Shown: positions 12,140-22,584 of the stretch, in pieces | Numbering within the stretch: position 1 is the first letter of the stretch | Layout: every line of letters starts with the position of its first letter | Assembly (NCBI RefSeq): GCF_000276665.1 | Contig: NW_004955418.1 | Location: 3,747,259-3,811,258, forward strand | Reading direction: 5' to 3' | Length of the DNA: 64,000 nucleotides | Origin: Chinchilla lanigera | Taxonomy: Eukaryota > Chordata > Mammalia > Rodentia > Chinchillidae | The notes under the pieces: model-generated | What the model was told of the DNA's origin: nothing | Databases searched by the model: none | The model's input: the letters and a program-made list of their open reading frames with translations, nothing else | Position numbers and translations under genes: made by a program

Positions 12140-12310
12140 GGCCATTTAGTTCTGTATTAGGTCTTTTAATCTGTATAAGGATTACTTCACCTACTGCACA
12201 TGTGAGGAGGTAAATAACCACAGAGCATAGTTAGAAGGATTAAATGAACATAGGTATGAAACTTCTTGGTCTATTGTAGATAATCAGCAAATAACAGTGC
12301 TTTTCCTAGA
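12140..12310 (+). repeat. Probable MIR-like SINE remnant
   Basis: It has the order expected of a MIR 3' part ('gaaggattaaatgaacatag', 'gtagataatcagcaaataac'), but is heavily diverged. Confidence 0.35.
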
Positions 12311-12332
12311 AGGTTACCATTTTCCTAGAAGG

Positions 12333-12466
12333 TACAGTGGACCCTCAAGTTATAACCGGCCTGACATACGAACAACTTGGGTCATGACCGGAATTTTAGT
12401 TTTAACTTATGAGCAAAGCCTTGAGTTATGACCCAGATGCTGACCTCCTGTGCTTCCAGAGGTCTC
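12333..12466 (+). mobile_element. Possible TcMar-Tigger-like DNA transposon fragment
   Basis: It begins 'acagtggaccctcaagttat', then 'ctgacatacgaacaacttgg', and later the imperfect mirror 'agccttgagttatgaccc'. A terminal CAGT plus 'ccctcaagttataac' resembles Tigger-type termini. No right terminus was found, so the class call is tentative. Confidence 0.35.
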
Positions 12467-13165
12467 TTTTTTGGAGTCTTAAAACTAAGTGATTAGCTAT
12501 TACTTATAAAAACAAGTAGTTAACTGTATTTAAAACAAGCTTATGGCTTTATAAGCTATTAAATAATAAAAATCAAAACACTCCTAAAATTGTTAGCATT
12601 TTTAAAACTCTTCAATTATATCCTGGAGTTGAATTCCTTACTGTGGATGTATTTAAATACGAAGAAGACCTGGATACTTTAACTCCTTGCCTGCCTTTTC
12701 TAGGATAATTAAGATTTTTTTTTTAAAGACCCTGGTTAATATTGCTCAAGGGTGCTAAAAACATCTTTAAAATGGGCTACAGAAGGAAAATCACTTTAAT
12801 GATTTTTTTCCGGAGTTATTTATTACTATAAAAATATAGAAGAAAAACTGTGAAATGAAAAAGTATACACTATGACTCTGGGACTGGAATCAGAACCAAA
12901 TTGTAGAGTTTTTAATATTTAAGGTTTGAGGAAAAGAAACTTCTGCGGTGGTGTTGAATACAGGGCCCATTCTGTCTAGACATGGGAGGCTGGATGAGTT
13001 TTCTCGTGGCTGGGACTCAACATGACCGAACACCAGAGCTGCACTTTTCCTGAAAACACCAGCTACTTCCAGAAATCAAAACTCAAAGGGCATCAGCTCA
13101 GTTTCTTCAGCATCGTTTTCCCCCACAAAATGACGGGCATCATTTCAAAATACCCCGTCCGCACA
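12467..13165. other. Intronic sequence, nothing recognised
   Basis: AT-rich sequence without a recognised gene or repeat. Confidence 0.4.
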
Positions 13166-13182
13166 CCCTTACGTCTCTTCTG

Positions 13183-13278
13183 TTTTGTTTTTTTTCTTTT
13201 TTTTCGGTACCAGGAATCGAACTCACGACCTCGCGCTTGCCAGGCTGGCGCTGTGCCGCTGAGCTAAATCCCCAGACC
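13183..13278 (-). repeat. ID SINE, antisense, with target duplication
   Basis: On the plus strand: T tail, 'cggtaccaggaatcgaactc', 'gcgcttgccaggc', 'gctgagctaaatccccag'. It is flanked by 17-bp repeats at 13166-13182 and 13279-13295 ('cccttacgtctcttctg' against 'cccttatgtctcttctg') that differ by one CpG-type transition. Confidence 0.92.
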
Positions 13279-13295
13279 CCCTTATGTCTCTTCTG

Positions 13296-14148
13296 CATTA
13301 AAGGGCTTGCAGTCTAAGCTGTTCGAGTGACAGTAACTGCGTGGATATGCACAAATTCCATGTTGATGCTGTATCATTTCTCTCTGGCACTTGGCTAGAC
13401 TGTCCGGCTTCAGAGGAGGCAGTGGCCAAGAAGCCTGTGATCCGTGCTCTAGGCTGGTCTCTGGTCTGACCCCTGAGTGTGTCTATCAGGTATTTGTTTC
13501 CTTTCCCATACAGCTAGTGAGACCTGCGACTGACCCTCAGCAATCTGTAGCAGCGGTGTTCTCACTTTGCCAGACCCCTAGGGTAGATCGCATCTGGTGA
13601 CGGCCTTGACTTGGAGACTCTCCATGCATTCTATGGAGAACAGTTTCCCATGGACTAGGGCTCTCTGGAATGCAGAGGTCACCGAGGAAGAGCGGGGCCA
13701 GGGAGACAGCGCTGAGAGACAGCTGAGACCACACTCAGTATTTACTCTAAAGAAGCACTTTTAAACCAGAAGAAACTAAGTCATCTTTGACTGGAAATTT
13801 TAAGTATTCTCCCACCCCAGATAGCCGAGGTACAAGGTTAAAGGAGCATTGGAATCGTAATACAAAATAGAAAATACTTCTACACTTTTGCAGATGTAAA
13901 CACTGCAGTTACCTTATGACCTGACAATTGACCCATGTTCCCCTTTATAAACACTTTGTCAAAATCTAAGAAATAAGTACATTAATCTCATCTATGCTTT
14001 GAATTAACTATCCATTTGCTATATTTTTTCTTTTTTTTTTTTTTTTGGTATTTTAGCCAATCTTATTTTAATGAATCTTTTTAAGGACAGCCCTATGAAA
14101 TCAGAGTGTGCTCTCAGTTATAAAGGCCATGGTGTATCACAATAAAAT
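13296..14148. other. Intronic sequence, nothing recognised
   Basis: No gene or repeat recognised apart from a poly-T run at about 14030-14046. Confidence 0.4.
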
Positions 14149-14495
14149 TGTTGTAAGTCCATTTCAGTCCCAACCCCCATGACAAAACTACAAAACCCAA
14201 CCCCACTCCCTCACAGATATCCTGCTGTAATCCACAAACGCCAACCCCTCCTGAAAATGCCCCGCCCGCGAAACAAAGCCTCTCATGTGCGCCAAAGTCA
14301 AACTTTTCATTCCATCCCTAATGGTCCTGCCTCTCTACCTGTATATAAGCCCAGCGCCCTTGCCTCACAGCAGGGTCGCTACCCTTAGAGACTTGCCCAC
14401 CAACTCTGCTCCAATAAAGCTCCTCTGTTGCTGTGTCTCCTACCTATTCCCTCCTCAGACCTTACATTTGGACCCATTTGTGTCACAGGTAACTA
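14149..14495 (+). mobile_element. Probable solo ERV class-I-like LTR
   Basis: Visible LTR layout: a C-rich upstream part, a TATA-like 'tatataag' at about 14342, then 'ctctgctccaataaagctcc' with an AATAAA signal at about 14413, then a T/C-rich stretch and 'acatttggacccatttgtg'. This U3-TATA-R-polyA-U5 order fits a gammaretrovirus-type endogenous LTR. Both ends are uncertain and no internal region or gag/pol follows. The two overlapping open frames inside it are not considered genes. Confidence 0.55.
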
Positions 14496-14760
14496 CAACT
14501 TTATTAGGGAGCTGCAAAACAGCACACCCACTTTCCGTTTGACATATTTCTTTAGACGTCTGAAGTAGAAATAAGTACGAGAAGCATTAACTGAATGTAT
14601 CCTGTGATAAACACTTGCTACAGAGAAGAAACTAGACCCAGGTACACACACCCTGTGGACATTATCGTAGCTGATCTAGCAATGAAACAGGGGACTCACA
14701 CCAAGTCATTCTGTAGTTCGTCTACTTCACAGTTCCAAGTGGTTCCTTTTCATTTTTTAG

Positions 14761-15143
14761 TGGGTGTCTTTGTGCAATCTGTGGTGCTATAACAGGACAC
14801 CTGAGACTAGGACCTCATAAAGTAAAGACACCTTATTGTTCATGATTCTGGGGCTGGGAAGTTCAAGCAGGAAGGTGCCAGCATCCTCTCCAGAGCCCCT
14901 GGGCTGTCACACACGGTGAACAAGCAGAAAAGGAACTGACGGTGCAGAAGGGGTCACGTGTGGGGCGGCTGTACTTCACAAGGGTCCACTTTCAAGAGTA
15001 ACTAACCGGGTCCTCAGAACTACGTGAGTCAGCTTGTAGGGCAGTGTCTCATGATCTAACCATCTCTTAAAGTCCCCCTCTCCTCAGTACCACACGGACC
15101 AAGCATCCAGCACATGGACTTCTAGGGAACAAACCAGAGCAAC
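14761..15143 (-). mobile_element. MaLR-type LTR, antisense, diverged
   Basis: The plus strand reads like a reversed MaLR LTR: 'ggtgctataacaggacacc', 'ctcataaagtaaagacacct', 'ttcatgattctggggctggg', 'aaagtccccctctcctcagt', ending near 'aaccagagcaaca'. The copy is old. Confidence 0.6.
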
Positions 15144-15975
15144 AGATTTGCATTCAGCTAAGGTTTTTCAAGGGATGTGGAGAAAAAACGTGTTACTTGT
15201 ATTTTCTGCACATAGAAAATGTTATTTGCCCTTATGGTTTAGAAGCTGCACCCCATGTCTCTGTGGCTGTGTCAGTAAAGATTCCGACATCCTTTATCAG
15301 CTTGGGAAAGGGGTAACATCTAGTTTCACTTCCAAATCTGGGCCAAGATCATGCCTGATTTCTTGTCTTACTTTTTCTCCTGCTAAGGGGGCTTGGGGAC
15401 TCAGAAGTCCTGGGCTCAATTTTTATATGCTAGTGAGTGATTTGGATACATCAGTTCTCTCAAATTCCTGTAATAAAACCTTCTCAAAGAGAGCTGCGCA
15501 TTGACATGTGAGAAGCTACGACGCGGAGCTTCGTAAGTAAACGTGGGCTCCATCCTTATTAACATCGTGCTCCCTCGCTGCTAACACTACGGAGCGACAT
15601 TTGGCTATTTGAGAGCCTTCAGTTTTTAAAACTTGAAAACAGATTCAACACTGAAGATGATCTGGATCTCTTCCAACTAATATCATCTGGAATACTCATT
15701 CAGAGTCTTCCCTTTGAGCACACGAATGGCTTTAACATTCTAAGACATTAAGTTTTTAAAACCTTTTTTCTCGCCTTTCTTTTTATATTGTCTGGATGGC
15801 TACAACTCTGACAACCATTTACCTCTGTACTACAAAGAAATATAAATCTAAACATTTCTTAAATTATGTTTCTCTGTTAACACCAAGATTGTGATTTTCC
15901 CCACTTCTCAAACTCATATAAATAGTTTGCCTTGAGACTCAGTTCATGTGATGTGTTCCTCCTGACTCTCTCAGC
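15144..15975. other. Intronic sequence; possible MIR remnant
   Basis: Around 15385-15480 the run 'gactcagaagtcctgggctc' ... 'gtgagtgatttggatacatc' resembles a MIR core. The remainder is unrecognised. Confidence 0.35.
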
Positions 15976-15977
15976 TT

Positions 15978-16132
15978 CTTTTTTTTTTTTTTTTTTTGAC
16001 AGGGTCTTGTTCTGTGGTCCAGGCTAGCCTTGAACTCACTACGCAGCCCAGGTTGGCCTTAAACTCCTGGCAATCCTCCTGCCTCAGCCTCCCAAGTGTT
16101 GGGATTACAGGTGTGCACCACCATGCCTGGCT
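15978..16132 (-). repeat. B1 SINE, antisense
   Basis: T tail, 'gacagggtcttgttctg', 'ggctagccttgaactcac', a duplicated 'cccaggttggccttaaactc', 'cctgcctcagcctcccaag', 'gggattacaggtgtgcacca'. Confidence 0.92.
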
Positions 16133-16544
16133 TCTCTGAGCTCTTTTAGTTGCAGTCCCGGGGACACTACTCTGAACTCTGATCTCCTGCCTTGAGCTAC
16201 TAAGTCACCACTGCCCAGCACCCTCCCCCACATTACAAGGCACTGCCCACTCAGTGCTCACCTTGAGAAGTTTCTTCCTCTGAGATGTCCTCTGCCATTG
16301 GTTGGTTACACATTTCCTTGTACTAGCTCATAGACTCTATGTAAGGGATGAAGACCCCTTTAAAACCAATTGTCCCCTGCTTGTAAGAGTACTAGGGGGT
16401 TAAATGCGGCAATTAAGCAGGTGTTGTACCACCCAAGTGTGTTCACTTTTAGGGTGTGTTCACCTTTTGCTCAATCCCACATAAGTACGTTTGATATCTC
16501 CCTCCTTCTCTCTCCTTAGGTTGCTTTTGGATTATGGTGCTTAT
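16133..16544. other. Intronic sequence, nothing recognised
   Basis: No identifiable feature. Confidence 0.4.
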
Positions 16545-16558
16545 AAAAAAATATCCCT

Positions 16559-16667
16559 GGGGCTGGGGATTTAGCTCAGCGGCAAAAGCGCCTGCCTGGC
16601 AAGCGCAAGGTCGTGAGTTCGGTTCCTGGTACCGGAGAAAAAGCAAAATCAAAAAAAAAACAAAACA
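16559..16667 (+). repeat. ID SINE, young subfamily, with target duplication
   Basis: The body is nearly identical to the copy at 11059 ('gggctggggatttagctcag', 'gtcgtgagttcggttcc') with an A/C-rich tail. It is flanked by the direct repeat 'aaaaaaatatccct' at 16545-16558 and 16668-16681. Confidence 0.94.
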
Positions 16668-16763
16668 AAAAAAATATCCCTAAGAGCTCAGTATACATGA
16701 AGATGGATAAGCAAACAGAATTATAACAAAGCCCAAAAACACTTACATCAAATAAAGAAAACA

Positions 16764-16846
16764 GGGGCTAGGGACATGGCTCAGTGGCACAAGTGCCTGC
16801 CTGGCAAGTACAAGGTCTTGAGTTCAATTCCCGGTACCAAAAAAAC
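16764..16846 (+). repeat. ID SINE
   Basis: 'ggggctagggacatggctca', 'gcctgcctggcaagtacaag', 'gagttcaattcccggtacc' and a short A tail. An older variant lying about 100 bases after the previous ID, same orientation. Confidence 0.88.
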
Positions 16847-17574
16847 CTAACTAAACCATGATAAAGAACACTCAGGAGAATGTTCAGACTTCCATGTAGA
16901 CCCTCAAGTGGGTGTACATACAAAGCAGGCCAAAGTGTTACCATTCCACTCGGCCATCTTTCCTTTTTAGTAGACAAACACTTGTCACAAACTGAATAGA
17001 AATATCCCTGCTCCTATTCCAGAAAGCGGCTTAATAGTCCCTATGAAAATCAATAGGTTCCAGGTGACAGGCATTTGAAGGAGTTACACTTCACTTGACA
17101 CAGCTTGTTATCTGTGAGCTGCTTTCCTTAATGTGTTCTGAGACCTCAACTGGGCCCAAAAAGTCTATTTAAGTTGGTGATTTATTATTCTCCTCTGCAT
17201 TACTGACCAAGGTGACTTTGCCTACACTTTCAGAGCACACAAATAAATGGTTAGCAGGGGCCGACAGCAGTGGTTAACAGAAGCATATCTTTAACCCAGA
17301 TTGAACCATCCATCCTATGCATATCCTAGCAATTAGAAAATGCATAAATTAGAAATTTATTAGAAAACTCATAGTGAGTTTTCTATAACTCCAAAAGTTA
17401 GGTAGAAAGAAACAGAGAAAGAAGTGCCCATATCCCTTCCCTAGAATCTGTCTAGTTGAGGGAATAGTGACAAGGTACAAAGGATCACCCCAGAGAAGCT
17501 GGTGGTTTCTACCCATTAAAATGAGAGGATACCTAGGCATTTTCCTCTCCATCTAAAAGTCTCACTTACTTTAT
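16847..17574. other. Intronic sequence, nothing recognised
   Basis: No gene or repeat identified. Confidence 0.4.
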
Positions 17575-17711
17575 AATTTATGCATTTATTTTTATTTCTT
17601 CCAGCTTTTATCTCAGTACTATATACACATGCTTGGGAAATGATTACATCAAGCTAACTTCCACCATCTCACATAATTGCCTGTATTTGGTTGTGTAAAA
17701 ATGTTTAAGAT

Positions 17712-17839
17712 CTGGCAGGCATGGTGGCACATGCCTGTAATCCCAGCAGTTGGGAGGCTGAGGCAGGAGTTCATGAGTTCAAGGCCAGCCTGGGCTACAT
17801 AGTGAGTTTGAGGCCAATCTGGACTACACGGGGAGACTC
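17712..17839 (+). repeat. B1 SINE inside L1
   Basis: 'ggcaggcatggtggcacatg', 'ctgtaatcccagcagttggg', 'gccagcctgggctacatagt' with the duplicated 'gaggccaatctggactacac'. Confidence 0.9.
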
Positions 17840-18282
17840 TGATCACTGAATTTATTCATCTTAAAACTGAAAGATTTTACTTTGTGCAAAGTTTGCACAA
17901 TGCTTCCCATTTATTCCATCTTTGTTTTTCTACTCTGTTTCGATGAGTTCAACTTTTTTAGATTCCACACATAAGTGACATCATGCAGTATCTTTCTTTC
18001 CATGCCTGGTTTATTTCACTTGGCATAATGTCTTCTGGGGTTTATCCTTGTGTTGTTGCAAAGGCAGAACTTCCTTCCTGAGACTGAATATTCCACTATA
18101 TATACCATATTTTCTATATTCATTCCTTTATCAGTCAATAGACACAGTTGTTTCCGGATCTTGGTTATTGTGAGTAATGACACAATGAACATGTGAGTGT
18201 ACAAGCCTCTTCAGGAAGTCATTTCATTTACTTTGGATGTATAGCTGTTGTGGGGATTGCTGGGTCAAACAATAGTTCCACT

Positions 18283-18441
18283 TTTGTTTTGTTTTTGTCT
18301 TTTTGAGACAGGGTCTCCCTGTGCAGATCACACTGGCCTTGAGTTCACTTTGTAGCCCAGGCTAGTCTCAAACTCACAACGATCCTCCTGCCTCAGCCTC
18401 CCAACTGCTGGGATTATAGGCATGCGCCACCACTTTTTAGG
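18283..18441 (-). repeat. B1 SINE, antisense, inside L1
   Basis: 'ttgagacagggtctccctg', 'tggccttgagttcactttg', 'cctgcctcagcctcccaac', 'gctgggattataggcatgcg'. L1 text resumes directly after it. Confidence 0.9.
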
Positions 18442-18721
18442 CTTCTACTTGTGATGTTCTGAGGAATCTCCATATTGCTTTCCATAGTGGCTATAACAAT
18501 GTACACCTCCCCACTCTTTATGAAGGTTTTCTTTCTCCACTTCTTTGACAGCCCTTGGTGTCTTTTCACTTTTTGATAATAGCCATCCCAACAAGGATCA
18601 GGTCATATTCATTGTTTTCCTGATGATTAATCAGGGTAAGCATGTTTTCATGTATTTTATGGTCATTTATATTTCATCTTTGAAAAAAATGTCTGCTTGG
18701 GCTCTTTGCCCATGTCTTTTT

Positions 18722-18935
18722 TGAAAAAGAGGAACAAAATAATAAAAGTGATACAAAATTTTAAAACAAAATGATAGGAAATTAACAATAGTTATTATAT
18801 TGCATATCAAAGTAGTTGCTCAGATTACCAGATACAGGCATGCAAAATTGTTCAAACAATATAAGCACTGTTTCTTTCAATGAACTAATAGAAATTAGTA
18901 GTACAATTATCTTAGCTATCTTGTGTCTTAATCCA
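18722..18935 (-). mobile_element. Younger L1 3' UTR fragment, antisense
   Basis: It matches the plus-strand text at 48275-48480 block by block: 'ggaaattaacaatagtta', 'caaagtagttgctcagatta', 'gcatgcaaaatt', 'caatgaactaatagaaatta'. It sits inside the older antisense L1 and is therefore a later, strongly 5'-truncated insertion. Confidence 0.7.
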
Positions 18936-19133
18936 TTTATTTCTTTTCTTGTTATTGAGTTGTTTGAGTTCCTCAGACATTTACCAACACCTTATCAGAC
19001 GTACGATTGGCAAATATTATTTCTAATTCCATGAAAAGACAACAGTCTTTTCATCTTGTTGACTGTTCCCTTTGCTGGGCAGAAACTTTTTTTAAAAAAA
19101 GATGGGTCCTTCTGTATTGCCCATGTTGCCCCA

Positions 19134-19332
19134 GCTTCTCCCTTTTGCTCTTGTTGCTTTTGCTGTCTTCCGCCACCATAAACAGTTGCCCTCTGCCATG
19201 TGCCACTCTGCCTGGGAGCCGGCTGAGTATGGACTGAAACATCCACAAACTGTGAGCTAAATAAACCTTTCCTTCCTTAATTTTGGGTGTCAGGTATTTT
19301 GTCTCAGCAAGGAGAGAAAAGTAACCAAGACA
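19134..19332 (+). mobile_element. MaLR LTR, 3' half
   Basis: From 'tctcccttttgctcttgttg' through 'gtgagctaaataaacctttc' and 'caggtattttgtctcagcaa' to 'gtaaccaagaca'. It is close to the 3' half of the LTR at 1426. The 5' half is missing or unrecognisable. Confidence 0.78.
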
Positions 19333-19546
19333 GTCAGTATAATGCTGTTTTGATTACTATAGTTTTGGAGTAGCCTTAGAAATAAGGTATCATGATGTTT
19401 CCAGATTTATTTTTTTGTGTTCAAAATTGGTTTGTATGTGTAAGGTCTTTTGAGATTCTAAAGGAATATCAGTTCTTTTTCTATTTCTGTGAAAAAATAT
19501 CATTGGAATTTTGGTATGGACTGTACAGAATCTGTAGATCACTTTG

Positions 19547-19642
19547 TTTTTTTATTTTATTTTTCTCCGGTACCAGGAACCAAACTCACGACCTTGCACT
19601 TGCCAGACAGGCGCTTTTGCCACTGAGCTAAATCCCCAGCCC
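19547..19642 (-). repeat. ID SINE, antisense, perfect target duplication
   Basis: T-rich tail, 'ccggtaccaggaaccaaact', 'cacttgccagacaggcgc', 'gagctaaatccccagcccc'. It is flanked by 15-bp repeats 'ctgtagatcactttg' at 19532-19546 and 19643-19657. The target was the old L1. Confidence 0.95.
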
Positions 19643-19990
19643 CTGTAGATCACTTTGAATAGTATGGATATTTTACTTTTTCCAATTCATGAATGTGGGG
19701 TATCTTTCCATATATTTGAGTCTTCTTGAATTTCTTTTATCAGTGTTTTATAGTTTTCAGTGAACATGACTTTCATCTCCTTGGTTAAGTTTAATCCTAT
19801 TTTTATGGTTACTATAAATGAGATTGTTTCCTTATTTTCTTTTTCAGATAATTAGCTGCTAGTGCATAGAAATAAAACTAAATTTTATATTTTAATTTTG
19901 TACTTGGCAACCTCCCTAAATTTGTACATAAATTCTAACAGATTTTTTTTTGGGAGAGTGGTGACGTCTTTATGGTTTTTATATTTAAGA

Positions 19991-20257
19991 TTATAAATAC
20001 CACAGAGACAATTCTTTTAAAAAAAAAAAAGTCTCACTTAAATGTTGCTCAAAGTATTTCCAGGAATTTTTTCCTGGGATTATTTTGCCTCCCTTATTCT
20101 TTGGCTCATCTAGCTAGTTTACCTCGAGGATGGTAACAACCACATACCAAGGATCTCAAGGCATCATACATTCACCTATAAGTTTTTACTTAATGAAACA
20201 TTAAGACTAAGAGCTCAGACAAATCTACCTTCAGAGAAACTTGGCTCTATATGTAGT
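19991..20257. other. Intronic sequence, nothing recognised
   Basis: A short unassigned stretch after the L1, with an A run at about 20020. Confidence 0.4.
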
Positions 20258-20410
20258 GTTATGGTTTGGCCCAAAGTGTTCCCCAAAGCCTCATGCAGTC
20301 ACAGGTAGGGCTTTCCTGAGGGGCTGGATCTAGAGTGTGCAAATGTGCAACTTTCCTTGTGCTTTGGGCTGTGTGAGTGACAGAAAAGTCTGGGTGTGGT
20401 GAGCGTCTTA
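20258..20410 (+). mobile_element. MaLR LTR, 5' part only
   Basis: 'gtgttatggtttggcccaaa', 'ttccccaaagcctcatgcag' and 'gagggctggatctagag'-like text match the 5' part of MaLR LTRs (compare 1426 and 27492). The AATAAA half is absent. Confidence 0.55.
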
Positions 20411-21105
20411 CACCAGTGTTGCCAAAGTGCGTTCACCTAAACAGTAGACCAGGAGAGCCTCTGAAACAACATTAATCTGTATCAAGATACATGTGGGGAC
20501 ATGTGCATGTGCCATTCATCTTAAAAAGTCACAATGAAAGATTAAAAGTCTGAAGAAATTAATACATTCTTACTATGTTTTTTTGTACTGTTTCCAAAAC
20601 TTATTTGATCAGGAAATCATCTGTACGAGAGTTTAGTGCCAATCTCGTGAGATAGTTTTTGAAACCCAGATTTAGAAAACAACCATGTCTTTGAGATATT
20701 GGAAGTCACAGAATAGGCAATAATGATGGATGAGAAATTCTAAGGAAAATACATGAGCGGGTTACCAATGCAAGACACAACAATAACAAATGCCCAGCTT
20801 TTCCCTGGGCAATGGTCTGAAGAGGACAAAGTCAGTGAAGTCAAGGATAGCAGTGAGAGCTATCTAGAGATAAGCCATAAAAGGGAAGAAAATTTGGTAA
20901 AGCTGTTCCTTGTAGTTTGAATTATCAAAGAGATATTTAGTGAATTTGGTCAAGATTTTTATTGAGAATGCTAAATGTATCAATCTGCTTTCATAGATTT
21001 TTTTGTTTGGCTGGTGCATATGAGAAGACATGGGCAGAGAGGAAAATAACAAGAAATGATTCCATTTCTAAAAGTCTTAGAATTATTCCATTTTAAAGCA
21101 AAATT
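20411..21105. other. Intronic sequence, nothing recognised
   Basis: No feature identified. Confidence 0.4.
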
Positions 21106-21119
21106 TAAAGGAACAGAAG

Positions 21120-21253
21120 GGGGCTGGGGATTTAGCTCAGTGGCAAAAGCACCTGCCTGGCAAGCGCAAGGTCGTGAGTTCGGTTCCCAGTACCGGAGAA
21201 AAACCAAAAAAACCAAAAAAAAAAAAAATAAATAAAATAAAATAAAATAAAAT
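21120..21253 (+). repeat. ID SINE with (AAAAT)n tail and target duplication
   Basis: A young-type body ('gggctggggatttagctcag', 'ggtcgtgagttcggttcc'), then 'accggagaaaaacc', a poly-A run and an (AAAAT)n microsatellite grown from the tail. It is flanked by 'taaaggaacagaag' at 21106-21119 and 21254-21267. Confidence 0.95.
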
Positions 21254-21267
21254 AAAGGAACAGAAGT

Positions 21268-22211
21268 CAAGACTTTGTGGGGTCAACTGTAAGGCTGTTC
21301 CACATTTCAAGGTTTTCTGAAAGGTTCTCAAAGATTTAACTATAAAATCCTTTTTGAAGACAGAAATACTAACACTGTGTTTAGCAGACACTCTAAACTA
21401 GACGAATAGGATTGTTGGAATTTTAAGGACATTACTGCATTCCATAGTGCCTGACATGTCCAAGGCTGAAAGAGGTTGTTTTTCCTGAAAAAGAATTAGG
21501 TACCTCGGGGGTAGGTAGTACATCCACTCTTAGAACCAGAATTATATTTTACAAAGCTTGGAGTAAAAAGGACTGAGTCATCTGCAGACAGGAAGCTGGC
21601 AGGAAGCTAACTGTGCTACTCAGCTATGAATAAGAATCATTTCTTGCAGAGAATGAAGGATAACCCAGAGGGCAGAGACAAAAGCACAGAGAACGGAGCC
21701 AAGAGTTACAGAGATACTATTTAGGGAGCAGTTCCTAGAGAGCAGACCTGCCCCCCACCAAAAATATTCCCTAGTCCCAGAGGTGGGGGTGGGGTGCAGC
21801 ACCACATGCCTGGATCTTCATGTCAAGACGTGGAAAACCACACAGAGAGACAGGGGCTTTCACCTTCCCTGCTGTCCATCCACAGCTACCTGCATTTGCA
21901 GATACCAAGTTGAGACCAGTAGAAAAATACTCAAACAACTGTTTGGACTGTGAGGAATAATAAATTGTTCTTTGAATCCACTAAGTTGTAGCTACATGAT
22001 ATTAGATAATGCATGTATTACCCATCAGTTCAGAAACCTGAAACAGAGAAAATAGCCTTAGCTTTTGGAAAATTATAAGGTATCCCACTGGGATGGGTGC
22101 TTCAATATTACAATACACATTGATAAAAATTACTGAATGAAACAAATGAAAGCTATTTTCTAAAAGAACCTGAATATACATATAGCAATAGATACTTTTA
22201 TATTTATCTCT
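21268..22211. other. Intronic sequence, nothing recognised
   Basis: No gene or repeat identified. Confidence 0.4.
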
Positions 22212-22228
22212 CTGAAGGTTTAATATTA

Positions 22229-22321
22229 TTGTTGTTTTGTTCTTCTTCTGGTACCGTGAATTGAACTCACGACTTTGCACTTGCCGGGCAGGCGCTGTGC
22301 CACTGAGCTAAATCCCCAGCC
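22229..22321 (-). repeat. ID SINE, antisense, perfect target duplication
   Basis: 'ctggtaccgtgaattgaact', 'gcacttgccgggcaggcgc', 'ctgagctaaatccccagcc'. It is flanked by 17-bp repeats 'ctgaaggtttaatatta' at 22212-22228 and 22322-22338. Confidence 0.95.
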
Positions 22322-22584
22322 CTGAAGGTTTAATATTAGAAATTATGATTTTTGTAATGGTGATTTCAGTTCTGTAAGTCTATGGGCAATAATAAAATAT
22401 TAAGATGATCAAAATCAGTGGTTCCAAATATTTGTTCATAGATTATTGTTAGGGTATCTACATAGTAGTAATCATATTAAAGCAAGTTATATTATTTAAT
22501 TCATTAGGATTCATCTATAAAATAGTAATAAATATCTATCTCATAAAGTATGAGATATCACCTGTGTGAGTGTGATTTAAAAAT

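Larger units (their letters stand above)
17575..19990 (-). mobile_element. Old L1 3' half, antisense, broken by later insertions
   Basis: On the plus strand this is antisense L1: the 3' UTR near 17575-18280 ('tttattcatcttaaaactga', 'catgcctggtttatttcac', 'gactgaatattccactatat'), then 'ggattgctgggtcaaac' and 'ccatagtggctataacaatg' to 18721. It continues at 18936-19133 ('cttgttattgagttgtttg') and again at 19333-19990 ('gctgttttgattactatag', 'gatatctttccat'-type ORF2 text). It is interrupted by B1 copies (17712, 18283), a younger L1 3' end (18722), a MaLR fragment (19134) and an ID (19547). Confidence 0.8.
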
